Below, in pieces: positions 18,576 through 26,565 of a stretch of 64,000 nucleotides of DNA. A program made the translations under genes and the position numbers. Numbering within the stretch: the stretch's first letter is position 1; each line of letters begins with the position of its first letter. The notes beneath the pieces were generated by a model, which saw only the letters and a program-made list of their open reading frames with translations, was not told where the DNA came from and did no database searches. This DNA comes from Nocardia colli (lineage in GTDB: Bacteria; Actinomycetota; Actinomycetes; Mycobacteriales; Mycobacteriaceae): the NCBI RefSeq assembly GCF_008704205.1, contig NZ_VXLC01000001.1, forward strand, positions 1 to 64,000, read 5' to 3'.

Positions 18576-19787
18576 TCAGCTGGGCGTGAGCAGTTCCGCG
18601 ACCGGGACGCCCGCGGCGATCTTGGCTCTGGTCTTCATCACCTGGGCGGTCAGGCCCGCGCCGACGACGCCGGTGAGCTTGCCGTCCTGGGCGTAGTAGG
18701 CGAGGAACTTGTGGCCGTCCTGCACGACGAGGTGGACGTCGTCTGTGGCGGTCGGCGTGCCGAGCGCCTGGATCTTCACGTCGTACTGGTCGCTCCAGAA
18801 GTACGGGACCCTGGCCGCGGTCGGCGGGGCCGCGCCGAGCAGGGCGCAGGCCACCAGGCGGGCCTGCTCGCCGGCGTTGGTCCAGTGTTCGACTCGCTTG
18901 CGGTGGCCGGTCTCGTGCAGCCAGGCGGCGACGTCGCCGACCACCCAGACCCGGTCGGCCGAGGTGCGACCCACCTCGTCGGCCACCACCCCGCCGCCCT
19001 GCGCCGGGTCGGCGAGGGCGATGCCGGAATCGGCGAGCCATTCGGTCACCGGGCGCGAGCCGATGCCGATCACCACCAGGTCGGCGGCGACCTCGGTGCC
19101 GTCGGACAGGAGCGCGCCGCGGACCCGGTCACCGTCGGCGAGCAGGGTGTCGAGACCGGTGCCGCAGCGCAGGTCGACGCCCTCGTCACGGTGCAGCTCG
19201 GCCACCAGCGCACCGACCTGTTCGCCGAGGACCGAGGCGAGCGGCGTCGGCTGCGGCTCGACCAGCACCACCTCGACGCCGCGGGCGCGGAAGCTGGCCG
19301 CGAGCTCGCAGCCGATGAAACCCGCGCCGACCACGAGCGCCGTTGTGGCCTCGGCCAATTCGGCGCGCAACGCGGCGGCGTCGGCGTGGCCGCGCAGCAC
19401 GTGCACGCCCGACAGCTCGGGCAGGCCGGGCAGCCGGCGCGGGCGCAGGCCCGTCGCGAGGATCAGCTGGTCGTAGCCGAGGGTCGAGCCGTCGGCGAGG
19501 CGGACCTGGCGCGCGCCGGTGTCGACGCCGGTCGCCGCGGTGTCGAGGCGCAGGTCGATCTGCTTCTCGGCGAAGAACTCCGCGGGCCGCAAGGTGGTGT
19601 CGTCGGTTTCGCCGCGGACGAACTGCTTGGACAGCGGCGGCCGGTCGTATGGCAACCGGCCTTCGTCGCCGAGCAGGATCAGTTCGCCCGCGTAGCCGGC
19701 GCGGCGCAATTCCTCGGCGGTGCGCAGGCCGGCCAGCCCGGCTCCGACGATCACGATCGGCGCGGAATCTGTTGCTGAAGGTGCCAC
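18576..19787 (-). CDS. NAD(P)/FAD-dependent ferredoxin (rubredoxin-type) reductase
   Basis: 403 residues from GTG 19787, with GGGTGAG 4 nt upstream. It has two dinucleotide-binding motifs (VIVGAGLAGLRTAEELRRAG near the N-terminus and LVVGAGFIGCELAASF near residue 150), an RPPLSKQFVRG segment, and the late FAD motif VWVVGDVAAW. This is the BphA4/ThcD-type reductase that feeds electrons to a ferredoxin of an oxygenase or P450. The C-terminal reductase domain (YFWSDQYDVKIQALG) is intact. No ferredoxin or P450 gene lies next to it. Confidence 0.88.
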   Translation of the reverse strand: MAPSATDSAPIVIVGAGLAGLRTAEELRRAGYAGELILLGDEGRLPYDRPPLSKQFVRGETDDTTLRPAEFFAEKQIDLRLDTAATGVDTGARQVRLADGSTLGYDQLILATGLRPRRLPGLPELSGVHVLRGHADAAALRAELAEATTALVVGAGFIGCELAASFRARGVEVVLVEPQPTPLASVLGEQVGALVAELHRDEGVDLRCGTGLDTLLADGDRVRGALLSDGTEVAADLVVIGIGSRPVTEWLADSGIALADPAQGGGVVADEVGRTSADRVWVVGDVAAWLHETGHRKRVEHWTNAGEQARLVACALLGAAPPTAARVPYFWSDQYDVKIQALGTPTATDDVHLVVQDGHKFLAYYAQDGKLTGVVGAGLTAQVMKTRAKIAAGVPVAELLTPS

Positions 19788-19941
19788 GCAGCTCACCCTA
19801 ACGTCTGCTTGGTTCAGTACTCGAGTGAACCCGATCACTCGGCAATGGCGGTGCAATCGTGGCCGTTCCAATATTGATCGGGCGGTCAATCAGGTCTATA
19901 CCGAAGACAGGACATATTCCTGAGCCCATAGGAGGCACACC

Positions 19942-20301
19942 ATGTTCACCGAAAGTCGCGCACAGGATTTCCTGGCCGTAGTGCTCGGAATCTTCGCCGC
20001 GCTCTCACCCCTGTGGTTGGAGACCACCGACAAAGCGATGTGGTCACTGGTCGTGCTCGGCGTGCTCATCGCGCTCACCGGCCTGGCGCAGATGTACCGG
20101 CCGGCCCTCGGGGCGAACGCCGACTACGCGATGGGCCTGTTCGGCGTGTTGCTGTTCATTTCGCCCTGGGCGATGGACTTCACCGATTACCGCGGCGCAT
20201 CCTGGACCGCATGGGTAGTCGGGGTAGTGACGGCGGTGGTCGCGGTAGCGGCGCTGCCGACGGTGTCGGGACGTCTGCACGGCGCGGCGACACACCACTG
20301 A
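19942..20301 (+). CDS. SPW-repeat membrane protein
   Basis: 119 residues; GGAGG lies 6 nt before ATG 19942. Four hydrophobic helices are visible and the SPW motif occurs twice, as LSPLW (helix 1) and ISPWAM (helix 3), the hallmark of the two-repeat SPW family. Function is unknown. The stop overlaps the next ATG by one base (TGATG), so it is translationally coupled to the TetR gene. Confidence 0.82.
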   Translation: MFTESRAQDFLAVVLGIFAALSPLWLETTDKAMWSLVVLGVLIALTGLAQMYRPALGANADYAMGLFGVLLFISPWAMDFTDYRGASWTAWVVGVVTAVVAVAALPTVSGRLHGAATHH

Positions 20302-20966
20302 TGCAGATGCCGAAACCCGGTCGCCGGGCAGCCGCCAAGCGACCGGGGAAGGAGCCGAGGGCCGGGCGCCGGCGCAGCGCGAAGGTGGACGGCGACGCCC
20401 GGCAACTCATCCTGGACGCCGCCGAAAGGCTGTTCGCGGCACAGGGATTCGACGCCACCGCGACGGCCGCCATCGCCGGCGCAGCGGAGGTGCCGAAAGG
20501 CCTTGTCTTCTATTACTTCCCGACCAAGGATTCGATCCTGTCGGCATTGATGGACGAACGGGTGCCCGCGCATCCGATCGATGACATCGATACCGTGGTC
20601 GCTCCCGGTGATCCGGCGGCCAGTCTGGTGGCGCTGGATGCGGCGCTCAATCTGCGCGATCATCATTCCTCGGTGTTGCGGGTGATCATGTGGCGCGAGG
20701 CCGATACCCATCCCGATGTGCGGCGCCAATTGCGGCAGCTGCGTGATCAATTGCTGGACGTGACGGCGCGGGTGTTGCAGGCGAGTGCGACGGTGCCGGT
20801 GCGGCCGGGAACGCTGCGGGCCTGCGCGGCCGCGTGGGTGTCCGCCATGTTCGCCATCGCGAGCACCGATCGCCTGCACGCGCTGGACGGTGTGCCGATA
20901 CCGACGGCCGAGGACCTGCTCAATGTCGCGCAGGTGGTCGCCGCAGGCATGACTCACCTCGGCTAA
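20301..20966 (+). CDS. TetR-family regulator coupled to the SPW gene
   Basis: 221 residues. A basic N-terminal tail (about 28 residues) precedes a TetR helix-turn-helix (ARQLILDAAERLFAAQGFDA to KGLVFYYFPTKDSILSAL). The C-terminal ligand domain gives no recognisable effector. Overlap with the SPW stop implies a shared transcript, so the SPW protein is the likeliest target or sensor partner. Confidence 0.82.
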   Translation: MQMPKPGRRAAAKRPGKEPRAGRRRSAKVDGDARQLILDAAERLFAAQGFDATATAAIAGAAEVPKGLVFYYFPTKDSILSALMDERVPAHPIDDIDTVVAPGDPAASLVALDAALNLRDHHSSVLRVIMWREADTHPDVRRQLRQLRDQLLDVTARVLQASATVPVRPGTLRACAAAWVSAMFAIASTDRLHALDGVPIPTAEDLLNVAQVVAAGMTHLG

Positions 20967-20986
20967 CTGCTTCGCATAGGGCTTGC

Positions 20987-21026
20987 GTTCTTCGCACACC
21001 ACATTGGTTCTTCGCACACCCATTTG
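20987..21026 (+). repeat. Tandem 20-bp repeat, two units
   Basis: Two head-to-tail units share the first 14 bases (GTTCTTCGCACACC) and end ACATTG and CATTTG. The period is close to two helical turns. A 12-base inverted copy of the core (GGTGTGCGAAGA) lies at 22184-22195, so the two sites bracket the AbiEi/DUF559 gene. Confidence 0.6.
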
Positions 21027-21158
21027 GCAGTCGAGGCGTATGTGAAAGGCGACCACGGTCTGCAAAGATGCGGGCGAAAGTTATCCACAGGCGGCGTGTT
21101 GTCCACATTTGGCGGGGTGGGGGTGGTGGTGGGGGCGGTGGGTGGTGACGATCGGGGG

Positions 21159-22115
21159 ATGGATGGATCGGAGCTGATTTCGCGTCGCCAGGCGTTGGCC
21201 TGTGGGATGTCGGATACGGATTTGCGCAGGTTGTGCCATAGCGGTGGGTGGGAGCGGGTGCGGGCGGGGCAGTATTTGCGATCGCCGCTATCCGAGCTGA
21301 CTCCGGAGGGTCGTCATCTGATGCTTGTCCTTGCGACCGGCGAGGCGATGTCCGATGCAGCAGTGGCGAGCCATTGTTCGGCGGTGGTGATCCATGGCGC
21401 GCCGACCTGGGCGCTACCACTGGACCGCGTGCATATGACGCGTGACAGAGTAAACGGCGGGCGCAAAGGCAGGCAACTCGTCGTCCACTCGGCGCAGATA
21501 GAACCTGATGAAATCACCATCGTCAACGGAATTCGGGTCACCACCCCGGCCCGGACGGTCATCGATATCGCACGCTCGGAAAGCTTCGAGCAATCGGTCG
21601 CCGTCGCTGATGCGTTCCTTCGCCAAGGGCTGACCACCGCCGACGAATTGCGCGCACACCTGCTGAGGGCGCGGTACCGGCCGGGGTGTCGGAAAGCCGC
21701 CGACGTTGTCGGCTTCGCGGATGGCCGCAGTGAAAGTGTTGGCGAATCCCGGAGCCGGATAGCCATTCGTCGTGGCGGGTTGCCCCCGGCAGAACTGCAA
21801 GCCCGCGTTTTCACCGACAACGGAATCTGTGTGGGGCGGGTCGACTTCCTGTTCGCCGAATTCGGGGTAATCGGCGAATTCGATGGAAAAGTGAAGTATC
21901 AGAGTGAATTACGAGGCGCGCGTATGCCCGAGCAGGTGGTGATCGCGGAAAAGATCCGCGAAGACAAGCTGCGTGCGCTGGGCTGGATGGTGGTCCGTTG
22001 GACCTGGAGCGACCTGGACTACCCAGACCAGCTGATCCGACGCATCCGCGCTGCCGCCGCAGCCGCAGCACATACCCACCGCATCGGTTGCTGGACGCCG
22101 ACAGCGCCCATCTGA
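21159..22115 (+). CDS. AbiEi-antitoxin-like / DUF559 (VSR-like nuclease fold) protein
   Basis: 318 residues from ATG 21159. The N-terminal part (LISRRQALACGMSDTDLRRL) is the winged helix found in type IV AbiEi antitoxins. The middle has TPARTVIDIAR and the C-terminus a DUF559/Vsr-like fold with GRVDFLFAEFGVIGEFDG and KIREDKLRALGWMVVRWTW. Such proteins are abundant in actinobacteria; no matching AbiEii nucleotidyltransferase toxin is next to it. Whether it is an antitoxin, a nuclease or neither cannot be told from the sequence. It is flanked by copies of a TTCGCACACC repeat. Confidence 0.75.
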   Translation: MDGSELISRRQALACGMSDTDLRRLCHSGGWERVRAGQYLRSPLSELTPEGRHLMLVLATGEAMSDAAVASHCSAVVIHGAPTWALPLDRVHMTRDRVNGGRKGRQLVVHSAQIEPDEITIVNGIRVTTPARTVIDIARSESFEQSVAVADAFLRQGLTTADELRAHLLRARYRPGCRKAADVVGFADGRSESVGESRSRIAIRRGGLPPAELQARVFTDNGICVGRVDFLFAEFGVIGEFDGKVKYQSELRGARMPEQVVIAEKIREDKLRALGWMVVRWTWSDLDYPDQLIRRIRAAAAAAAHTHRIGCWTPTAPI

Positions 22116-22131
22116 ACTTCGCACAGCCGGT

Positions 22132-22773
22132 TCACCTTTGACACAGCAAACAACAGTCCGATGGAGCTGCGAGGAAATAAGTAGGTGTGCGAAGACGTGC
22201 GACGGTGATCAGCGGGTGGGCGAGCGGATCGATCAGCCACATCGCGGTGCCGGCCACGCGGGCCAGCAGCGGCGACGAGACGGTGGTCGAGGCCATGTAG
22301 TGCAGTGCGCGGCGGCCTGCGAATGCCGCTTCGCCGTAGCGGATCTGGCTCTCCTTGGCCAGCGGATCCAATCGGTAGCCGGACGAGGCGATCACCACGC
22401 GGCGGACCGCGGCCGGATGATCGGCCGCGAGCTGCAAGGCGACCGAGCCGCCCGAGGAGACGCCGAGCACGTCCACCGGTTCGCCGAACTCGGCGAGCAG
22501 CGCGTCGGCGTGCTCGGCGGCGATATCGGCCATCGTGGTGCCCTCGGCCATCCCCGGCGCGCGGTTGACCGCGTAGACCCGGAAGTGCCGGGCCAACGGC
22601 GCCAGCATCTTGATCTCCGAGTCGCGCATCCAGCCGCGCGGATTCGCGTGATCCGGGGTGAACCAGCGCAAGAACACCAGCGGGCGGCCGGCACCCATCG
22701 CCAGGTAGGGCATCCCGTGGCGCAGTGCGCCGGCGGTGACGTCGAGCTCGGTGGCGAGGGTGGACTTCCGCAT
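22132..22773 (-). pseudogene. Alpha/beta hydrolase, truncated at the 3' end
   Basis: 213 residues from ATG 22773 (GGAG 5 nt upstream). The N-terminal two thirds are a good alpha/beta hydrolase: LAPLARHFRVYAVN, the nucleophile elbow VLGVSSGGSVALQLAADHP and VVIASSGYRLDP. After LIDPLAHP the similarity ends in LITVARLRTPTYFLAAP and a stop, so the strand-7 Asp and C-terminal His of the triad are missing (about 70-80 residues). The codons for LRTP are exactly the CTTCGCACACC repeat found beyond the neighbouring gene. It is probably inactive. Confidence 0.65.
22184..22195 (-). repeat. Inverted copy of the TCTTCGCACACC repeat
   Basis: Reverse complement of the 12-base core of the tandem repeat at 20987-21026. 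It falls inside the abnormal 3' end of the truncated hydrolase. Confidence 0.5.
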
Positions 22774-22907
22774 ATGTTCTCCGCATCGTCTGGTCGCGTT
22801 CTCGTTTCCGACGCTAACGGAGCGGTCCGCTCCGGCGCGATAACCTCGGAGGTCATCGAATCACCTCGCGGGCCAAGCACCGCCGGATTGCGTTGCGACA
22901 CAAAGAC

Positions 22908-22913
22908 TAGTGT
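22908..22913 (+). promoter_or_regulatory. -10 element of a leaderless lipoprotein gene
   Basis: TAGTGT within CTAGTGTTG, 7 nt before ATG 22921. The same CTAGTGTTG occurs before the next lipoprotein gene. No ribosome site lies between. Confidence 0.55.
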
Positions 22914-22920
22914 TGTGATC

Positions 22921-23589
22921 ATGCGAATCGCGGCACTCGCTGCCTTAATCCTGGCGCTGAGCGCCTGCTCCCAATCCACCTCCGGTCGTCCCCAGCCCAG
23001 CGCGGACCAACCGCGGGCGACGACGACCTCGACCGCCCCGGCCACCACCTCGCAGACCCCGGAAAGCCAGCTGAAGGACCGGATCGCCTGGGCACAGTCC
23101 GGCACCGCGGTCGACGTGAACCGCTATCACTCCGCGAGCACCGGCACGGGGGCCGCCGCCGATCTGAAGGGCGACATCGCCTTCACCAGCCCGTCCGGAA
23201 AGATCAGCTGCATCACCGGAACCGAGTACCACATCGACGGATTCAGCTGCACGGTCAAACTGAAGAACCCGATCCCGAAGCCCGGCGAGGGCTTCGGCAA
23301 CTGGGACGGCGGGTTCGTCAACTACTCCGGACAGAATCTGATGGTCGGCCAATTCCGTGGCGACCCAGGTCTTTTCATTCACGGCGACGGGCAGACCCTG
23401 CCGTACGACAGCAAGCTGACCTTCGGCGACTACGTCTGCCGCATCGCGACCAGCGGCCTCACCTGCGTCAACCCGGCCAGCCGCACCGGCGTGCAGATGA
23501 GCGACGACGGCATCGTCCCGTTCGGCTGTCTCCGGGAACTGTCCGAAGCGAAGCGTGAGCCGTCCGTCGGCCGGGCTTTCAGCTGCTGA
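22921..23589 (+). CDS. Putative secreted lipoprotein
   Basis: 222 residues. A signal peptide ends in the lipobox LSAC (Cys near residue 19), followed by a Ser/Thr/Pro-rich tether. The mature part has several Cys (KISCITG, FSCTVKL, YVCRIA, LTCVNP, FGCL, FSC) that could form disulfides. I do not recognise a family with certainty; it resembles the many Nocardia/Mycobacterium cell-wall lipoproteins of unknown role. A leaderless start is supported by TAGTGT 7 nt upstream. Confidence 0.82.
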   Translation: MRIAALAALILALSACSQSTSGRPQPSADQPRATTTSTAPATTSQTPESQLKDRIAWAQSGTAVDVNRYHSASTGTGAAADLKGDIAFTSPSGKISCITGTEYHIDGFSCTVKLKNPIPKPGEGFGNWDGGFVNYSGQNLMVGQFRGDPGLFIHGDGQTLPYDSKLTFGDYVCRIATSGLTCVNPASRTGVQMSDDGIVPFGCLRELSEAKREPSVGRAFSC

Positions 23590-23631
23590 GCGACACTGGG
23601 CCGAACCCGGCGCAAACCCCGCACGCGGGTC

Positions 23632-23637
23632 TAGTGT
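23632..23637 (+). promoter_or_regulatory. -10 element of the second leaderless lipoprotein gene
   Basis: TAGTGT, again within CTAGTGTTG, 6 nt before ATG 23644. Confidence 0.55.
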
Positions 23638-23643
23638 TGCCAC

Positions 23644-24246
23644 ATGCGCGGCACTGCATTGGTCCTCCTCGCTGCGGCACTACCCCTGACCGCATGCGGC
23701 ACCTCCACGCGGGACCCCTCGACCATGGCCACCACCCCGCCCACGGCGGCATCGCTGTCCCAGCGAACGCCGACGCTCACCGGCCCGCCGACCACCCCGG
23801 CGGCCGCCGCCCCTGACGGCGTACCCACCTGCGCCCCAGGTGATCTCACGATTTCCCTGGGCCAGAACAGCGGAGCAGCAGGCTCCATCTACGTCCCCAT
23901 CGTCTTCACCAGCACCGCCCCCGCCCCCTGCACCCTCTCCGGCTACCCCGGCGTCTCCCTGGCCGCCGGCACCCCACCCACCCCGCTGGGCCCACCCGCC
24001 GAACCCGACACCGCCTCGGCCACTCCCCAACCGGTCACCCTCGCCCCCACCCAAGCAGCCCACGCCGCCCTCCGCTACTCCCAGGCCGGCAACTACGACT
24101 GCGAACGCACCCCCGCCCAATTCCTCCTGATCAACCCCCCGAACCAACCCACCCCCATCCCCCAACCCTTCACCGCAGAAGCCTGCACAAAACCCGCCTA
24201 CCTCCTCCTGCACGTCGACTACATCAAGCCCGGCAAGGAGATCTAG
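23644..24246 (+). CDS. DUF4232-type secreted lipoprotein
   Basis: 200 residues. The signal peptide ends in lipobox LTAC (Cys18), then a Thr/Pro/Ala-rich linker to about residue 60. The mature domain matches the DUF4232 pattern: TCAPGDLTISLG, then PCTLSGYPGVSLA and a late CxxxxYLLLH. Function is unknown. It has its own leaderless promoter and lies 54 nt after the preceding lipoprotein. GC content and proline codons are unusually high. Confidence 0.82.
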   Translation: MRGTALVLLAAALPLTACGTSTRDPSTMATTPPTAASLSQRTPTLTGPPTTPAAAAPDGVPTCAPGDLTISLGQNSGAAGSIYVPIVFTSTAPAPCTLSGYPGVSLAAGTPPTPLGPPAEPDTASATPQPVTLAPTQAAHAALRYSQAGNYDCERTPAQFLLINPPNQPTPIPQPFTAEACTKPAYLLLHVDYIKPGKEI

Positions 24247-24408
24247 ACGGTGCCGAAGCTGGAGCAGCTCCGAAAAGACGGGTGCACTGAACCCCCGCAG
24301 AGCCCGAAACAACCCGCACCCGAACCAGTCCGAACACATGGCACCGTTAGCGACCTCATCGATGAACAACGCGGCGACCCAGCGACCACCCGTCAAGGAG
24401 TTGCCTGA

Positions 24409-24626
24409 TCAGTCGGTGGCTTTCGGATGCCCCGTGCCTGCATAGACAATCCACACCGTCCGCTGATCATCATCGATGAGGTACCAGATTCGGCCACTGC
24501 CGGTGACTTCGTATTGCCAGCTGCCAATTGCTCCCATCCGACACAGGATTCGCTGGTGGCCAAGCGGATTTCGAATTCGCCGACGACTGCGGGAGGCGCG
24601 GCGCGGTCGCCACGCTTCGGGCTCAT
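24409..24626 (-). pseudogene. RelE/HigB-like toxin gene with an internal deletion and frameshift
   Basis: The start (MSPKRGDRAAPPAVVGEFEI) and the end (SWQYEVTGSGRIWYLIDDDQ then VYAGTGHPKATD) are typical of actinobacterial RelE-fold toxins. They lie in two different frames that meet near 24535. Relatives usually have some 40-50 residues between these parts, including the basic RNA-binding stretch; here they are missing. ATG 24626 overlaps the antitoxin stop (ATGA), the usual coupled arrangement. The toxin should be inactive. Confidence 0.7.
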
Positions 24627-25114
24627 CGGTCGTGCTCGGTCGGATCGGGCATCGGGGCAGGTCCGAAATCACCCTCCGGTTCATTCGTGACCAGTTCCAG
24701 CAACACCGGGTCGGCGTAGACCTCTGCGGTGTGCTGCCATTGCGTGAGCAAGCCGGCCAACGGGGCCAGATTCTCCAATGCGGCCGCACCCTGTGCCACT
24801 GCAACGAGCTCGGTCAGAAACTTGTCGACGTCTGCCGCGGGGAGGAACGTGACCCAGGGAACCGCATCGGGCAGCACTTCGCGCACAGCTTCCGAACCGA
24901 TACGCCGGACCAGCCCGGCGAGCAGGCGTGCGGTGAAATCGACCACCACGCCTTCGGCATCCAGCTGCTCGATACGCATCAATGCGAGATCGCCCGCATC
25001 ACGGCGGCGCAGGCGGACAGCACGCACCTGATCGAGGAGCCCGGCGGTAACCGCAGGCCGATGTAGCAGGTCGCTGAACGGAACTACGTCATAGGCTGCA
25101 CTCATGACATCCAC
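24623..25114 (-). CDS. Antitoxin-like protein preceding the decayed RelE toxin
   Basis: 163 residues from GTG 25114 (AAGG 4 nt upstream; ATG 25105 is an alternative). The N-terminus resembles a Phd/DUF6247-like antitoxin (VPFSDLLHRPAVTAGLL, then VRAVRLRRRDAGDLALMR) and a long helical C-terminus follows. The 4-nt overlap with the toxin remnant is the main functional evidence. With the toxin gene broken, this copy may be an orphan antitoxin. Confidence 0.68.
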   Translation of the reverse strand: MDVMSAAYDVVPFSDLLHRPAVTAGLLDQVRAVRLRRRDAGDLALMRIEQLDAEGVVVDFTARLLAGLVRRIGSEAVREVLPDAVPWVTFLPAADVDKFLTELVAVAQGAAALENLAPLAGLLTQWQHTAEVYADPVLLELVTNEPEGDFGPAPMPDPTEHDR

Positions 25115-25174
25115 ACTACCTTGGATGTCTGGAATGGTCTCCTGCTATCTCTGCGCTCGGCCCCGGAAATGCCA

Positions 25175-25206
25175 AACGGCGCCGCTCCTTTCGGAGCGGC
25201 GCCGTT
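25175..25206 (-). terminator. Terminator of the str operon (after tuf)
   Basis: A perfect 14-bp stem (AACGGCGCCGCTCC with its complement) and a 4-base loop, starting about 20 nt after the tuf stop. Only a short T run follows, as is common in high-GC actinobacteria. The symmetrical stem could also stop transcription from the other side. Confidence 0.8.
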
Positions 25207-25226
25207 CAGTTCAGTGATTCAGGGAA

Positions 25227-26417
25227 TCACTTGATGATCTTCGTGACGCGACCGGCGCCGACGGTGCGGCCACCTTCACGGATCGCGAAACGCAGGCCCT
25301 CTTCCATGGCGATCGGCTGGATCAGCACGACCGACATTTCGGTGTTGTCGCCCGGCATGACCATCTCGGTGCCCTCGGGGAGGGTCACAACGCCCGTCAC
25401 GTCAGTCGTACGGAAGTAGAACTGGGGACGGTAGTTGTTGAAGAACGGCGTGTGCCGGCCGCCCTCGTCCTTGGACAGGATGTAGGCCTGGCCCTCGAAC
25501 TCGGTGTGCGGGGTGGTGGTGCCCGGCTTCACGATGACCTGGCCACGCTCGACATCTTCGCGCTTGATGCCACGAACCAGCAGACCGACGTTGTCGCCGG
25601 CCTGGCCCTGGTCGAGCAGCTTGCGGAACATCTCGATACCGGTGACCGTGGTCTTGGTCGAGGTCGGCTTGATGCCGACGATCTCGACTTCCTCGTTCAC
25701 GTTGACGATGCCGCGCTCGACGCGACCGGTGACGACGGTGCCACGACCGGTGATCGTGAACACGTCCTCGACCGGCATCAGGAACGGCTTCTCGGTGTCG
25801 CGGACCGGGTCCGGGATCGACTCGTCGACAGCGTTCATCAGCTCGACGATGGACTCGGTCCACTTCGGGTCGCCCTCGAGCGCCTTCAGACCGGAGACAC
25901 GCACGACCGGCGCGTCCTCGTCGAACTCCTGGGCGGCCAGCAGTTCGCGGACCTCCATCTCGACGAGCTCGAGGATTTCCTCGTCGTCGACCATGTCCGA
26001 CTTGTTCAGCGCGACCAGGATGTAGGGCACGCCGACCTGACGGGCGAGCAGCACGTGCTCGCGGGTCTGCGGCATCGGGCCGTCGGTCGCGGCGACCACG
26101 AGGATGGCACCGTCCATCTGCGCCGCACCGGTGATCATGTTCTTGATGTAGTCCGCGTGACCCGGGGCGTCGACGTGCGCGTAGTGGCGCTTCTCCGTCT
26201 GGTACTCGACGTGGGAGATGTTGATCGTGATACCACGAGCCTTCTCCTCCGGCGCCTTGTCGATCTGATCGAACGCGAACGCCGCGTTCAGATCCGGGTA
26301 CTTGTCAGCCAGCACCTTGGTGATCGCTGCAGTCAGCGTGGTCTTGCCGTGGTCGACGTGACCGATGGTGCCGATGTTGACGTGCGGCTTCGTCCGCTCG
26401 AACTTCGCCTTCGCCAC
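25227..26417 (-). CDS. tuf: Elongation factor Tu
   Basis: 396 residues. The G1 motif [12 protein letters not shown]3 DAPGHADY and G4 NKSD are all present, with full-length domains 2 and 3 ending [12 protein letters not shown]. It delivers aminoacyl-tRNA to the ribosome. It is the last gene of the str operon, 148 nt after fusA, and is followed by a strong stem-loop. Confidence 0.99.
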   Translation of the reverse strand: MAKAKFERTKPHVNIGTIGHVDHGKTTLTAAITKVLADKYPDLNAAFAFDQIDKAPEEKARGITINISHVEYQTEKRHYAHVDAPGHADYIKNMITGAAQMDGAILVVAATDGPMPQTREHVLLARQVGVPYILVALNKSDMVDDEEILELVEMEVRELLAAQEFDEDAPVVRVSGLKALEGDPKWTESIVELMNAVDESIPDPVRDTEKPFLMPVEDVFTITGRGTVVTGRVERGIVNVNEEVEIVGIKPTSTKTTVTGIEMFRKLLDQGQAGDNVGLLVRGIKREDVERGQVIVKPGTTTPHTEFEGQAYILSKDEGGRHTPFFNNYRPQFYFRTTDVTGVVTLPEGTEMVMPGDNTEMSVVLIQPIAMEEGLRFAIREGGRTVGAGRVTKIIK

Positions 26418-26565
26418 TGTGGTGTCCTCCTGGACTTGTTGGTGCGTGCAGTTGCAGCAGTGCGGTTATTACTGGGGTCGTGCTGACTCCCGGCGGATGT
26501 GGGGCAAGTCTTACACCTGCCCCGACATCGTGCAGGCGCGGAGCCTGCGTAGCGCCCGAGGGCAC

